NCBI RefSeq assembly: GCF_002252635.1 | Contig: NZ_NQKX01000001.1 | Location: 186,001-250,000 of the forward strand | Direction of reading: 5' to 3' | Source: Synechococcus sp. MW101C3 | GTDB taxonomy: Bacteria > Cyanobacteriota > Cyanobacteriia > PCC-6307 > Cyanobiaceae | Length of the DNA: 64,000 nt | Shown here: one piece after another, positions 49,148 through 58,331 of the stretch | Position numbering within the stretch: position 1 is the stretch's first letter | Layout of the letters: the number at the start of each line of letters is the position of its first letter | Notes under the pieces: generated by a model | What the model saw: only the letters and a program-made list of their open reading frames with translations | Databases searched by the model: none | What the model was told of the DNA's origin: nothing | Translations under genes and position numbers: made by a program

Positions 49148-50286
49148 GAGAGGCGGATGCAGCGGTCGTCGCCGAAGGCCACCCCGGGAACCACCGCCAG
49201 CCCCTGGTCCTCCAGCAGCCGGTTGGAGAAGGTCATGGAATCAAGCCCATGGCCGCTGATGTCCGGGAAGGCGTAGAAGGCCCCTTCTGGCTGCTGCAGA
49301 GTGAGGCCGGGCAGAGCCATCAGGCCGGCACTCAGCAGCGCCCGGCGCTGGTTGAACTCCTGGGCCATGGCATGAACGCAGTCACGCGGGGCGGTGATCG
49401 CCGCCAGCGCGCCGTACTGGGCGAAGGTGCAGACGTTGCTCGTGCTCTGGCTCTGCAGGGCGCTGGCGGCGGCGATCACATCCTTGCGGCCGGCGAGGTA
49501 ACCCACCCGCCAGCCGGTCATCGCCCAGCCCTTGGCAAAGCCGTTGACGATGAAGATGCGGTCGGCGAGGTCGGGGGCCAGGGCCGCCAGGCTGTGGTGC
49601 TCCAGGCCAGGTGCCAACAGGAATTCGTAGATCTCATCGCTCACCACCGCCACCTGCGGATGGCGGCGCAGCACGGCAGCGAGCTGCTCCAGCTCCTGCC
49701 GGCTGAGCACCAGACCCGAGGGGTTGGAGGGGCTGTTGATCACCAGCAGCTTGCTGTTGGCCGTGATGGCGGCCTCGAGCTGGTCGGGTTGGAGCCGGAA
49801 GCCCTGAGCGGGTGCGGTGGGCAGCACGCGCACCGTGGCGCCTGCCAGGTGCGCCATCTCCGGATAGCTGAGCCAGTAGGGGGCCGGCAGCAGCACCTCG
49901 TCGCCGGGGTCGAGCAGCACCTGGAAGAGGTTGTAGAGCGCCTGCTTGCCGCCGTTGGTGACCAGCACCTGATCGGCCGCGGTGGGCACACCGTTTTCCT
50001 CGCTCAGCTTCTGGGCCAGGGCTTGCCGCAGCAGGGGTTCGCCGGCGGCGGGTCCATAGCGCGTGGCACCTTCCTCCAGCGCCCGGCTGGCGGCCTGGCG
50101 GATGAAGGCGGGCGTTTCGAAATCCGGTTCACCCGCGCTGAGGCTGCAGATGTCATGGCCGTCGGCCCGCAACTCGCGCGCACGGGCGGTGATCGCCAGG
50201 GTGAGGGACGGCTGCAGGGCCCGGGCCCGGGCTGAAAGTGCCAACGGGCTGGTCATCAGCGGAGGCGGTGCGATCGGCCGCGACAT
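49078..50286 (-). CDS. Class I aminotransferase, aspartate-type
   Basis: A 402-residue PLP aminotransferase of the 1-beta group that includes aspartate and aspartate/prephenate aminotransferases. Motifs: CSLSAGEPDFETPAFI, GATRYGPAAGEPLLRQAL, INSPSNPSGLVLS, SDEIYEFLL and the PLP lysine in VNGFAKGWAMTGWRVGYLAG. The lysine context (AKG rather than SKT/SKA) is slightly unusual but the key residue is present. ATG 50286 with an alternative at 50256. It diverges from the glycosylase gene. Confidence 0.9.
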   Translation of the reverse strand: MSRPIAPPPLMTSPLALSARARALQPSLTLAITARARELRADGHDICSLSAGEPDFETPAFIRQAASRALEEGATRYGPAAGEPLLRQALAQKLSEENGVPTAADQVLVTNGGKQALYNLFQVLLDPGDEVLLPAPYWLSYPEMAHLAGATVRVLPTAPAQGFRLQPDQLEAAITANSKLLVINSPSNPSGLVLSRQELEQLAAVLRRHPQVAVVSDEIYEFLLAPGLEHHSLAALAPDLADRIFIVNGFAKGWAMTGWRVGYLAGRKDVIAAASALQSQSTSNVCTFAQYGALAAITAPRDCVHAMAQEFNQRRALLSAGLMALPGLTLQQPEGAFYAFPDISGHGLDSMTFSNRLLEDQGLAVVPGVAFGDDRCIRLSCAASPATIDDGLQRLSRFLNRL

Positions 50287-50442
50287 GGGCGCCGGGGCAC
50301 TCCAGCGTTGGAATGCCTTCGATAAGGGGATTAGACATCCTGCCTGACGTAGTGGCCGCTTGGCTTCGTCCCCGCGCAGGTTGTCATCAGCGGCCCCTGG
50401 ATCCGTTCCATAGGATTCCTTTCACGCTGGGGTGAGGCGGGG

Positions 50443-51270
50443 ATGGAACAGAGCGAACCCCTGCCCGGAGTTGTGGTGCAACCCAGCCTGTTCGGAGGCA
50501 GGGCGGTGGATGCCGGAGCGCAGGCGTCCGGCGGGATGCCGTTGGTTGAGGCCGTGATCGCCAGCGCCCCCCGTCATGCAGCCGCTGAGCCCCCCGATCC
50601 AACGGCGGCCCTGGCCGCTCTGCACGGCGCCTGCGAAGCCTGCCGCCGTTGCGGGTTGGCTCTGGGACGGCAGCAGGTGGTGGTGAGCCGCGGCAATCCG
50701 GCCGCCTCGCTGATGGTGATCGGCGAGGGTCCCGGCGCCCAGGAAGATGCCAGCGGCTCGCCCTTCGTGGGCCGCGCCGGCCAGTTGCTCGATCAGATGT
50801 TTGCCAGCGTGGCGATCGACACCCGCCAGGACGCCTACATCTGCAACGTGGTGAAGTGCCGTCCACCCGAGAACCGCAAGCCGACGCCGGAGGAAATGGC
50901 CGCCTGCCTGCCCTGGCTGCTGAAGCAGATCGAGCTTGTGCAGCCCAAGGTGCTGGTATTGGCCGGTGCCACGGCGATGGAGGGGGTGCTGGGCCTGAAG
51001 GGGGGGATCACCAAGCTGCGCGGCCAGTGGCGGCAGTGGCGGGGGCTGTGGTGCCTGCCGATCTTTCATCCTTCCTATCTGCTGCGCAACCCATCGCGCG
51101 AGCGCGGCACCCCCAAATGGCTTACCTGGCAGGACCTCCAGGACGTGCGCCGCCGTCTCAATCAGCTGGAGGCAGGCTCTCCCTATCTGGATGCAGACGG
51201 GGCCTCAGCTGGGGCGACCCCCGCGACCACACCAGCGACCACTCCGGTAGCGGACATCTCCGCCGACTGA
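50443..51270 (+). CDS. Uracil-DNA glycosylase, family 4
   Basis: A 275-residue [4Fe-4S] uracil-DNA glycosylase for base-excision repair. The cluster ligands begin with [13 protein letters not shown] (C-x2-C), with further cysteines expected in [13 protein letters not shown] and later. Motif 1 is [20 protein letters not shown], and motif 3 includes FHPSYLLRN (catalytic His). The C-terminal ~30 residues are low-complexity Thr/Ala/Pro. ATG 50443. ispG follows after 62 nt. Confidence 0.9.
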   Translation: MEQSEPLPGVVVQPSLFGGRAVDAGAQASGGMPLVEAVIASAPRHAAAEPPDPTAALAALHGACEACRRCGLALGRQQVVVSRGNPAASLMVIGEGPGAQEDASGSPFVGRAGQLLDQMFASVAIDTRQDAYICNVVKCRPPENRKPTPEEMAACLPWLLKQIELVQPKVLVLAGATAMEGVLGLKGGITKLRGQWRQWRGLWCLPIFHPSYLLRNPSRERGTPKWLTWQDLQDVRRRLNQLEAGSPYLDADGASAGATPATTPATTPVADISAD

Positions 51271-51332
51271 GCACGCCGCTTGCACGCCTGTCTGTGGCAG
51301 TGTTGGGGCCAGTTCCCCGGCTTCCAGCTCCG

Positions 51333-52577
51333 ATGACCGGCACCGTGGCCCGGCCCCAGACCGCCCCGGCAGGTCTGCCCACTGACTGGGCCAGCAACCC
51401 GCGCTACGACACGGTGATCCGCCGCCGCAAGACCCGCAGCGTGCGGGTGGGCGATGTGTGGGTGGGCAGCGACCACCCGGTGGTGGTGCAGTCGATGATC
51501 AACGAGGACACCCTCGACATCGCGGGTGCCACCGCCGGCATCCGTCGCCTCCATGAATCCGGCTGCGAGATCGTGCGGCTCACGGTGCCGAGCCTGGCCC
51601 ACGCCAAGGCGGTGGGAGAGATCCGCAAGCGCCTCGAAGACAGCTACCGCCCCGTGCCGCTGGTGGCTGACGTGCACCACAACGGTATGAAGATCGCCCT
51701 TGAGGTGGCCCAGCATGTCGACAAGGTGCGCATCAACCCCGGGTTGTATGTGTTCGACAAACCCGACCCCAACCGCACGGAGTTCACCCCCGAGGAGGTG
51801 GCCGCGATCGGTGAGCGCATCCAGGCCACGCTCGAACCGCTGGTGAGCCTGCTGAAAGAGCAGGACAAGGGCCTGCGCATCGGCGTGAATCACGGCTCCC
51901 TGGCGGAGCGGATGTTGTTCACCTACGGCGACACCCCGCTGGGGATGGTGGAGAGCGCCATGGAGTTCATCCACATCTGCGACCGCCTCGACTTCCACAA
52001 CATCGTGGTGTCGATGAAGGCTTCGCGGGCGCCGGTGATGCTGGCGGCCTACCGGATGATGGCCGACCGCATGGACGCCGAAGGCTTCCACTACCCGCTG
52101 CATCTGGGCGTCACCGAGGCGGGTGACGGCGACTACGGCCGCATCAAGAGCACGGCCGGCATCGCCACCCTGCTGGCCGAGGGCCTGGGGGACACGATCA
52201 GGGTGTCCCTCACCGAGGCCCCAGAGAAGGAGATCCCAGTCTGCTACTCGATCCTGCAGGCGCTGGGCCTGCGCAAGACGATGGTGGAGTACGTGGCCTG
52301 CCCCAGCTGCGGCCGCACCCTGTTCAACCTGGAGGAGGTGCTGCACGTGGTGCGCAACGCCACCGCCCACCTCACCGGCCTCGACATCGCCGTAATGGGC
52401 TGCATCGTCAACGGCCCCGGCGAGATGGCCGACGCCGACTACGGCTACGTGGGCAAAACCCCCGGCACCATCTCTCTCTACCGCGGCCGCGAAGAGATCC
52501 GCCGTGTGCCGGAAGCGGAGGGTGTGGAAGCGCTGATCGCTCTGATCAAGGAAGACGGCCGCTGGGTCGACCCCTGA
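51333..52577 (+). CDS. ispG: (E)-4-hydroxy-3-methylbut-2-enyl-diphosphate synthase (ferredoxin)
   Basis: A 414-residue IspG of the MEP isoprenoid pathway, using a [4Fe-4S] cluster and ferredoxin as electron donor in cyanobacteria. Cluster ligands are in [12 protein letters not shown] (C-x2-C) and [22 protein letters not shown]. The N-terminus has [30 protein letters not shown] 51333 is the family start. The length without the plant insert is normal for bacteria. Confidence 0.97.
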   Translation: MTGTVARPQTAPAGLPTDWASNPRYDTVIRRRKTRSVRVGDVWVGSDHPVVVQSMINEDTLDIAGATAGIRRLHESGCEIVRLTVPSLAHAKAVGEIRKRLEDSYRPVPLVADVHHNGMKIALEVAQHVDKVRINPGLYVFDKPDPNRTEFTPEEVAAIGERIQATLEPLVSLLKEQDKGLRIGVNHGSLAERMLFTYGDTPLGMVESAMEFIHICDRLDFHNIVVSMKASRAPVMLAAYRMMADRMDAEGFHYPLHLGVTEAGDGDYGRIKSTAGIATLLAEGLGDTIRVSLTEAPEKEIPVCYSILQALGLRKTMVEYVACPSCGRTLFNLEEVLHVVRNATAHLTGLDIAVMGCIVNGPGEMADADYGYVGKTPGTISLYRGREEIRRVPEAEGVEALIALIKEDGRWVDP

Positions 52578-52705
52578 GGCCTTGGCCGCCTGACGCCACG
52601 CTGCCAGTCACATTCGGAAGCCCCTGGATCCCTGACCCACCCTGTCCTGTGCCCCCTGGCACGGGCTAGTTTGAACACAGCACAAACGCTCACGAGGCCG
52701 AGAGC

Positions 52706-54043
52706 ATGTCCAGGGGTAGCACCAGCATTCTCGTCCTGGCTGGGCTCGGCGCCTGTGCGGCCGCAGCCGTGGTGGGTGGCGAATGGCTGATGGCGCCCAG
52801 TGCTGCCTCCCTGATCACCGACAGCCCCAAGGAGGTGATGGATCAGGCCTGGCAGATCGTCTTCCGCGATTATCTCGACACCACCGGCAAATACACCCCG
52901 GAGCAGTGGCGCAAGCTGCGCCGCGACCTCCTCGCCAAAACCTACGGCAATACCAAAGAGAGCTACGAGGCCATCCGGGGCATGCTCGGCACCCTCGATG
53001 ATCCCTACACCCGCTTCATGGATCCGCGGGAGTTCAAGGAGATGCAGATCGACACCTCGGGGGAACTCTCCGGTGTCGGCATCCAGCTGAGCCTCGACAA
53101 GGACACCAAGGAACTGGTGGTGGTGTCCCCGATTGACGGCTCCCCAGCTTCGCGGGCCGGCGTGATGCCGAAGGACGTGATCATCTCGATCGACGGCAAG
53201 AGCACCAAGGGGATGAGCACGGAAGACGCGGTGAAGCTGATCCGCGGCCAGGCTGGCACCAAGGTGACCCTGCAGGTGCGGCGCAAGAATCAGGTGCTCG
53301 AGATGCCGCTCACCCGCGATCGCATCGAGCTGCACGCGGTGGAACATCAGGTGAACACCACCCCTGATGGCTTCAAGGTGGGCTACATCCGCCTCAAGCA
53401 GTTCAACGCCAATGCCTCCAAGGACATGCGTGCCGCTCTGCGCGACTTGGAGAGCAAGGGGGTGCAGGGGTATGTGCTGGATCTGCGCAGCAACCCCGGT
53501 GGCCTGCTGGTGGCGAGCATCGAGATCGCCCGCCAGTGGCTCGATGAAGGCATCATCGTGTCCACCAAAACCCGCGACGGCATCCAGGACGTGCGGCGCG
53601 CCAACGGCCGGGCACTCACCAAGGCTCCTCTGGTGATCCTGGTGAATGAGGGTTCCGCCAGTGCCAGCGAAATCCTCTCCGGTGCCCTGCAGGACAACAA
53701 GCGAGGGGTGCTGGTGGGTCAGAAGACCTTCGGCAAGGGGTTGGTGCAGTCAGTGCGGGGGCTCTCCGATGGCTCCGGCATGACCGTGACCATCGCCAAA
53801 TACCTCACCCCCAGCGGCCGCGACATCCACAAGCACGGCATCAAACCCGATGTGTCGGTGAAGCTGAGCGAACAGGAGGCCCGATCACTCAAGCTCGAAG
53901 AGATCGGCACCCGCAACGATCCTCAGTACCGGGTGGCTGAAAACACCTTGGTGAAGCAACTGCGCACGGTGGGCAAGGCACCCGGCAAGCCCTACAACCC
54001 CTCAAGTGCCAACCTGCCGGCTGCTCTCGGACCCACTAACTGA
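52706..54043 (+). CDS. Carboxyl-terminal processing protease (S41)
   Basis: A 445-residue exported protease of the CtpA/CtpB/CtpC group. A signal/anchor helix lies at residues 8-33. A PDZ domain follows (SGVGIQLS; SPIDGSPASRAGV; DVIISIDG). The catalytic Ser is in NEGSASASEILSGAL and the general-base Lys in GKTFGKGLVQ-like sequence (KTFGKGLVQ). CtpA processes the D1 precursor in the lumen, but the sequence alone does not distinguish CtpA from CtpB or CtpC. It is followed by a 7-bp hairpin. Confidence 0.92.
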   Translation: MSRGSTSILVLAGLGACAAAAVVGGEWLMAPSAASLITDSPKEVMDQAWQIVFRDYLDTTGKYTPEQWRKLRRDLLAKTYGNTKESYEAIRGMLGTLDDPYTRFMDPREFKEMQIDTSGELSGVGIQLSLDKDTKELVVVSPIDGSPASRAGVMPKDVIISIDGKSTKGMSTEDAVKLIRGQAGTKVTLQVRRKNQVLEMPLTRDRIELHAVEHQVNTTPDGFKVGYIRLKQFNANASKDMRAALRDLESKGVQGYVLDLRSNPGGLLVASIEIARQWLDEGIIVSTKTRDGIQDVRRANGRALTKAPLVILVNEGSASASEILSGALQDNKRGVLVGQKTFGKGLVQSVRGLSDGSGMTVTIAKYLTPSGRDIHKHGIKPDVSVKLSEQEARSLKLEEIGTRNDPQYRVAENTLVKQLRTVGKAPGKPYNPSSANLPAALGPTN

Positions 54044-54063
54044 TCAGGGGGGTTATCCCCTGA
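54044..54063 (+). terminator. Hairpin directly after the protease stop
   Basis: TCAGGGG (54044-54050) pairs perfectly with CCCCTGA (54057-54063) around a GGTTAT loop, starting right after the stop codon. There is no T-run after the stem, so it may terminate weakly or protect the transcript end. Confidence 0.5.
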
Positions 54064-54136
54064 GCGCGCCATCCTTCCAAGGGGCACTGTTTCCGGCGCT
54101 CATTTCACGGGCAAACAGTTGCGCACCCCTTCTACG

Positions 54137-54220
54137 GGCCAAGGTTTATAGGGAAAGTCTTAACTGGCAAGGTTTATGGGTAAGTCTTAGGTGGCAACGT
54201 TTATTGGACAAGTCTTGCGG
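54137..54220. repeat. Three imperfect tandem repeats of 27-29 bp
   Basis: Units run 54137-54165, 54166-54192 and 54193-54220. Each starts GGC(C)AA(G/C)GTTTAT and ends with AAGTCTTR plus 3-5 nt. Conserved cores GTTTAT and AAGTCTT keep about one-helical-turn spacing. The repeats sit within the 312-nt stretch (54044-54355) between the protease and the 59-residue gene, which holds no other gene that I see. They are AT-richer than the surroundings. They may be binding sites or remnant repeats. Confidence 0.65.
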
Positions 54221-54280
54221 AGCAACGGCTGAAGACCAACTTGTGTGCGCCATTCGCGCGCACCAATCAATCCATGGAAT

Positions 54281-54317
54281 AAAGCCCTGCTGCGGGAATT
54301 CTCGCAACAGGGCTTTT
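54281..54317. terminator. Bidirectional intrinsic terminator
   Basis: AAAGCCCTG (54281-54289) and CAGGGCTTT (54308-54316) form a 9-bp stem, extended inward after one mismatch by TGCG/CGCA. On the plus strand it ends in TTTT. On the minus strand it lies 39 nt after the stop of the 59-residue gene and ends TTTATT. It should terminate both that gene and read-through from the protease gene. Confidence 0.82.
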
Positions 54318-54355
54318 GCCTTCTCTGAGGCCGGTAAGCGCTGTGGATCGGAGCT

Positions 54356-54535
54356 TCAGGCCACCGGCTGCATGAGGCCGCCGCCGGGGTTGGAGTCGTC
54401 ATCGTCGTTGTTCTGGTTTTCGTCCTGGAACAGGGCGAACAAGCCCAGAGCGATCACGCTGATCAGGGCCGAAACAAGGCCCACACCGCTCTGCAGCCCT
54501 GCCGAAACCCCACCGGAAGCAACGAATTCGCCCAT
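54356..54535 (-). CDS. Conserved 59-residue single-span membrane protein with acidic tail
   Basis: Starts at ATG 54535: MGEFVASGGVSAGLQSGVGL, then VSALISVIALGLFALF (one membrane helix), an acidic Asn/Asp stretch, and the end SNPGGGLMQPVA. I recall similar Synechococcus and Prochlorococcus proteins ending GGGLMQPV, so it is probably conserved in picocyanobacteria. It may be a small subunit or assembly factor of a membrane complex, but the function is unknown. It has its own terminator and lies 101 nt from the mfd stop. Confidence 0.75.
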   Translation of the reverse strand: MGEFVASGGVSAGLQSGVGLVSALISVIALGLFALFQDENQNNDDDDSNPGGGLMQPVA

Positions 54536-54636
54536 TTAGCCCAAACCTTTCCGGAACTGTAACGAAGTTTTGCGGGGATGAGGGTGAAGAGAATCGGAAG
54601 CTTGTCGGGGGGTGGCCAAGCAACACGTCCCCCCCC

Positions 54637-57600
54637 TCAAACCACCAACACCGCCGCATTCCTGGCGGCTGCTTGGTCCTGGCGCTGGGCGTCGGTGAGG
54701 CCATCAGCGGCGGGGATCTGGCCGGCCATGGCGGTGAGCCACTCCATCAGGGTGTCGAGCTGCTTCTCGGCGGGGAGCACGCTGAGGCCGCGGGCCAGCA
54801 CTTTTGCGGTGCTGCCGGCGCCGCCCTGATACACCAACCGGCCGTGCAGGTGCTGGGGCAGGCCCTGGCGCAGCAGCCGGAAGGCGGGCTCCTCCATCGG
54901 GGTTTCCAGCACGATGTTGGGCTTTTCGGGCTTGAGGCGTGAGAAGCCGCAGCGTTTGGCCAGCAGTTTGAGTTCCATCAACTGCAGCAGGCTCTGCACC
55001 GGCGCCGGCAGGGCCCCGTAGCGATCCACCCAGTCGGCAGCCAGCTGGAGCAGTTCGCTCTTGGCGGTGCAGCCGGCAGCAGCCCGGTAGGCGGCCATCT
55101 TTTCGTCCGCTTCGGTGATCCAGTCGGCGGGGATGAAGGCGGTGATCGGCAGATCGATCTGGGTGTCTTCCACCACGGGGATGTCCTGGCCCTGGATCTC
55201 CGCCAGGCTTTCCTGCAGCATCTCCATATAGAGGTCGAAGCCGATCGCTTCGAGCTGGCCGCTCTGCTCCACCCCCAGCAGGTTGCCCACGCCGCGGATC
55301 TCCATGTCGCGCATCGCCAGCTGGTAGCCGCTGCCCAGTTGCGCGAACTCCTGGATCGCCCGCAGCCGCTGCCGTGCCGCCTCACTGAGGGCGCCATCAC
55401 CGGGATAGAACAACCAGGCATGGGCCTGGATGCCGCTGCGGCCCACCCGACCGCGCAGTTGATACAGCTGGGCGAGGCCGAATCTGTGGGCGTCTTCCAC
55501 CAGAATTGTGTTCACCCGTGGGATATCCAGGCCGCTTTCGATGATCGTGGTGCAGAGCATCACATCGGCTTCGCCGGCATTGAAGGCCACCATCGCGCTC
55601 TCCAGTTCCCCTTCGGCCATCTGGCCGTGGGCCACCAGCAACTTCAGGCCCGGCAGCATCTCGCGCAACTGGCCCGCCACCTCCTCGATTCCCTCCACCC
55701 GCGGCACCACGTAGAACACCTGGCCGCCACGATCCAGTTCCTGGCGGATGGCGCTGCGCACCGCCTCATCGTCGCGGGCGGCCAGGTGGGTCTTGATCGG
55801 GCGGCGCAGCGGTGGCGGCGTGGTGATCAGGCTCATCTCCCGCACCCCCGACAGGCTCATGTAGAGCGTGCGTGGAATCGGCGTGGCGGAAAGCGTCAGC
55901 ACGTCGACGTCTTTTCGCAGCGCCTTGATCTTCTCTTTCTGGTTCACACCGAAGCGCTGCTCCTCGTCCACCACCAGCAGCCCCAGTTGCTTGAAGCTGG
56001 TGCCCTTGCCCAGCAGCTGGTGGGTGCCCACCACGATGTCGATCGTGCCGGCGGCCAGCCCTTCCTGAATCGCCTTGCGCTCCAGCGTTGTGCGGAAGCG
56101 ATTGAGCAGCGCCACCTTGAGCGGGTAGGGCGCAAAGCGTTCGCTCAAGGTGCGCCAGTGCTGCTGGGCCAGCACCGTGGTGGGGGCCAGCAGCGCCGCC
56201 TGGCGTCCGGCGGTCACCGCCTTGAACAACGCCCGGATCGCCACCTCGGTCTTGCCGAAGCCCACATCGCCGCACACCAGCCGGTCCATCGGCTTGGCGG
56301 TCTCCATGTCGCGTTTCACTTCCGCGATCGCCTTCAGCTGATCCGGCGTGGGCTCATAGGGGAAGGAATCCTCCAGCTCGCTTTGCCACGGGCCATCGGG
56401 CGGAAACACGATGCCGGGGGCCTGATGGCGCTCTGCGTACAGCTTCACCAGGTCGAGCGCCACCTTGCGCACCGCCTTGAGCGCTCTCTCCTTGGCCCGC
56501 GCCCAGGCCACGCCCCCCATGCGGTTGAGCTCCGGCGGCGTGTCGGTGCTGGCGCGGTAGCGGCCCAGGCTGCCCAGCTGGTCGGCGGCCACCCGCAGGG
56601 TGCCGTCGGCGTACTGCACCACCAGGTAATCGCGGCTTTCGCCGCTGATCGCCAGCTTCTCCAGCTTGAGGAAGCGGCCGATGCCGTGATTGCGGTGCAC
56701 CACGAAATCGCCGGGTTGCATCTTGCCCGGATCCACCGTGCGGCTGGCCGCCTTGCGGCGCCGCCGCACATAGCCGCTGGCGGCCAGGCTGTGCTGGCCG
56801 AAGAACTCCCGGTCGGTGAGCAGCACCAGCTTCCAGGCCGGCAGTTGCAGCCCTTCCAGCTCGGCGGTGCCCTTGAGCTTGAGCGCCACAGGTGTGTTCT
56901 GCTCCACCAACCGCTCGATCGCCGGGAAGTCGTGCGGGTTGGGCACGAAGCGGGCGATGCAGTCGTGCTCCTCCAGCAGCGCCACCGCCCGTGACGGCTG
57001 GGCCGAAAGCAGCCACACCTTCGCCTTTTCCTGTTGGTAGCCCTTCACCAGCGCCGCTAGGCGGCCGAAGGCGTTCGGATGGGCCGGCACCGGACGGCTG
57101 GAGAGATCGAAGGCGTTGGGGTGGCGGTCGGTTTCCGCCAGTTCAGCCAGATCGAAACCGGCGAACGCCTCGACATCCTCAAGGGCCTGCTCGGGCGGCC
57201 GGTGCAGCAGGGCGGGCAGTAGCACCGGCTGGCCGCAGGCTGCCGCCAGCTCCGCCTGCACCTCGCCGTGGTGGCTGTCGGCGTGATCGAACCACTGCTG
57301 GCCGTGGGCGCGACAATGGCGCCGCTCATCCACCGCAATCAACGTCCTGGCGGGCAGGTAATCGAGCAGGGAGGCGGGCCGCGCCCAGGCCAGACCCATC
57401 AGCCGCCGCATCCCCTCGGGCGTGCCGCCCTCCAGCAGCTGATCGAGCGCTTCCGGCTGCAACAGCCCCTCGAGCCCCACCGGCATCGTTTCCCGCAGGG
57501 CATCCGCCACCAGCGGGCCGTAGCCACTGGGGGTGAGCCGCACCGCCTCGGTGGCATCGAGCGAACGCTGGGTGGCGGGGTCGAATTCCTTGAGCTTCTC

Positions 57601-58230
57601 CAGCTCCTCGCCGAAGAACTCCAGCCGCACCGGCAGCTCGGCGCTCACCGGAAACACGTCGACGATGTCGCCGCGGCGGCTCCAGCTGCCCTCCTGCTCG
57701 ATCGTGGGCACCCGCTCGTAGCCGAGGCGGCTGAGGGTGTCGGCCAGCTGCTCCAGGTCCACCGTGTCGCCCTTGCGCAGGCACAGGCAGCGGGCGGCCA
57801 GGGCCGCGGGCGGCGGCAGGTGGGGTTGCAGGGCCCGCTCGGTGGCCACCACGGCCCCCTGCCACGGGTGGCTGTTGCCGTCGGCGCTTCCCGCATCCAC
57901 CAGCTCGGCGAGTACCTGCAGTTGCCCCCAGGTGATCTCGGTGGTGGGATCGAAGGGTTCGTAGGGCGAGCCCTCACTGGTGGGATAAAGCTGGGCCGTG
58001 GGCCAGCCCATCAGTTCCAGCAGCGCCGCCCAGCGGCCCGCCTCTTCCAGCGTGGGCACGATCACCAGCAGAGGCGTCTGCCGCTGCCGGGCCAGGGCAC
58101 TGGCGATCAGAGCACGACCGGCCCGGGAGGCGCCCCGCAGGCTCAGCCGTTCTTGGCGCTCGATCCGTTGCAGCACCTCACCGGTGAGGGGCACCTGCTC
58201 GAGCTGGCGCACCAGGGCGGTGAGGGGCAT
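54637..58230 (-). CDS. mfd: Transcription-repair coupling factor Mfd
   Basis: A 1197-residue DNA translocase that removes stalled RNA polymerase and recruits UvrA. A UvrB-like N-terminal part is followed by the RNA-polymerase-interacting domain (GDFVVHRNHGIGRFLKLEKL). The helicase motifs are CGDVGFGKTEVAIRA, APTTVLAQQH, VVDEEQRFGVNQKEK, LSATPIPRTLY and QLRGRVGRSG. ATG 58230 (MPLTALVRQLEQVPL) is chosen; upstream in-frame codons are not Mfd-like. It diverges from the second HEAIH gene by 101 nt. Confidence 0.97.
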   Translation of the reverse strand: MPLTALVRQLEQVPLTGEVLQRIERQERLSLRGASRAGRALIASALARQRQTPLLVIVPTLEEAGRWAALLELMGWPTAQLYPTSEGSPYEPFDPTTEITWGQLQVLAELVDAGSADGNSHPWQGAVVATERALQPHLPPPAALAARCLCLRKGDTVDLEQLADTLSRLGYERVPTIEQEGSWSRRGDIVDVFPVSAELPVRLEFFGEELEKLKEFDPATQRSLDATEAVRLTPSGYGPLVADALRETMPVGLEGLLQPEALDQLLEGGTPEGMRRLMGLAWARPASLLDYLPARTLIAVDERRHCRAHGQQWFDHADSHHGEVQAELAAACGQPVLLPALLHRPPEQALEDVEAFAGFDLAELAETDRHPNAFDLSSRPVPAHPNAFGRLAALVKGYQQEKAKVWLLSAQPSRAVALLEEHDCIARFVPNPHDFPAIERLVEQNTPVALKLKGTAELEGLQLPAWKLVLLTDREFFGQHSLAASGYVRRRRKAASRTVDPGKMQPGDFVVHRNHGIGRFLKLEKLAISGESRDYLVVQYADGTLRVAADQLGSLGRYRASTDTPPELNRMGGVAWARAKERALKAVRKVALDLVKLYAERHQAPGIVFPPDGPWQSELEDSFPYEPTPDQLKAIAEVKRDMETAKPMDRLVCGDVGFGKTEVAIRALFKAVTAGRQAALLAPTTVLAQQHWRTLSERFAPYPLKVALLNRFRTTLERKAIQEGLAAGTIDIVVGTHQLLGKGTSFKQLGLLVVDEEQRFGVNQKEKIKALRKDVDVLTLSATPIPRTLYMSLSGVREMSLITTPPPLRRPIKTHLAARDDEAVRSAIRQELDRGGQVFYVVPRVEGIEEVAGQLREMLPGLKLLVAHGQMAEGELESAMVAFNAGEADVMLCTTIIESGLDIPRVNTILVEDAHRFGLAQLYQLRGRVGRSGIQAHAWLFYPGDGALSEAARQRLRAIQEFAQLGSGYQLAMRDMEIRGVGNLLGVEQSGQLEAIGFDLYMEMLQESLAEIQGQDIPVVEDTQIDLPITAFIPADWITEADEKMAAYRAAAGCTAKSELLQLAADWVDRYGALPAPVQSLLQLMELKLLAKRCGFSRLKPEKPNIVLETPMEEPAFRLLRQGLPQHLHGRLVYQGGAGSTAKVLARGLSVLPAEKQLDTLMEWLTAMAGQIPAADGLTDAQRQDQAAARNAAVLVV

Positions 58231-58331
58231 TGGGTCGTGTGGCGCAGGGATCCCGATCCTGGCAGTTGCACTCCTGCCGCTGCTTTGCTGGTGCAGATCG
58301 ACCATCATGAAGGTCACGTTGATCTCTGGGA

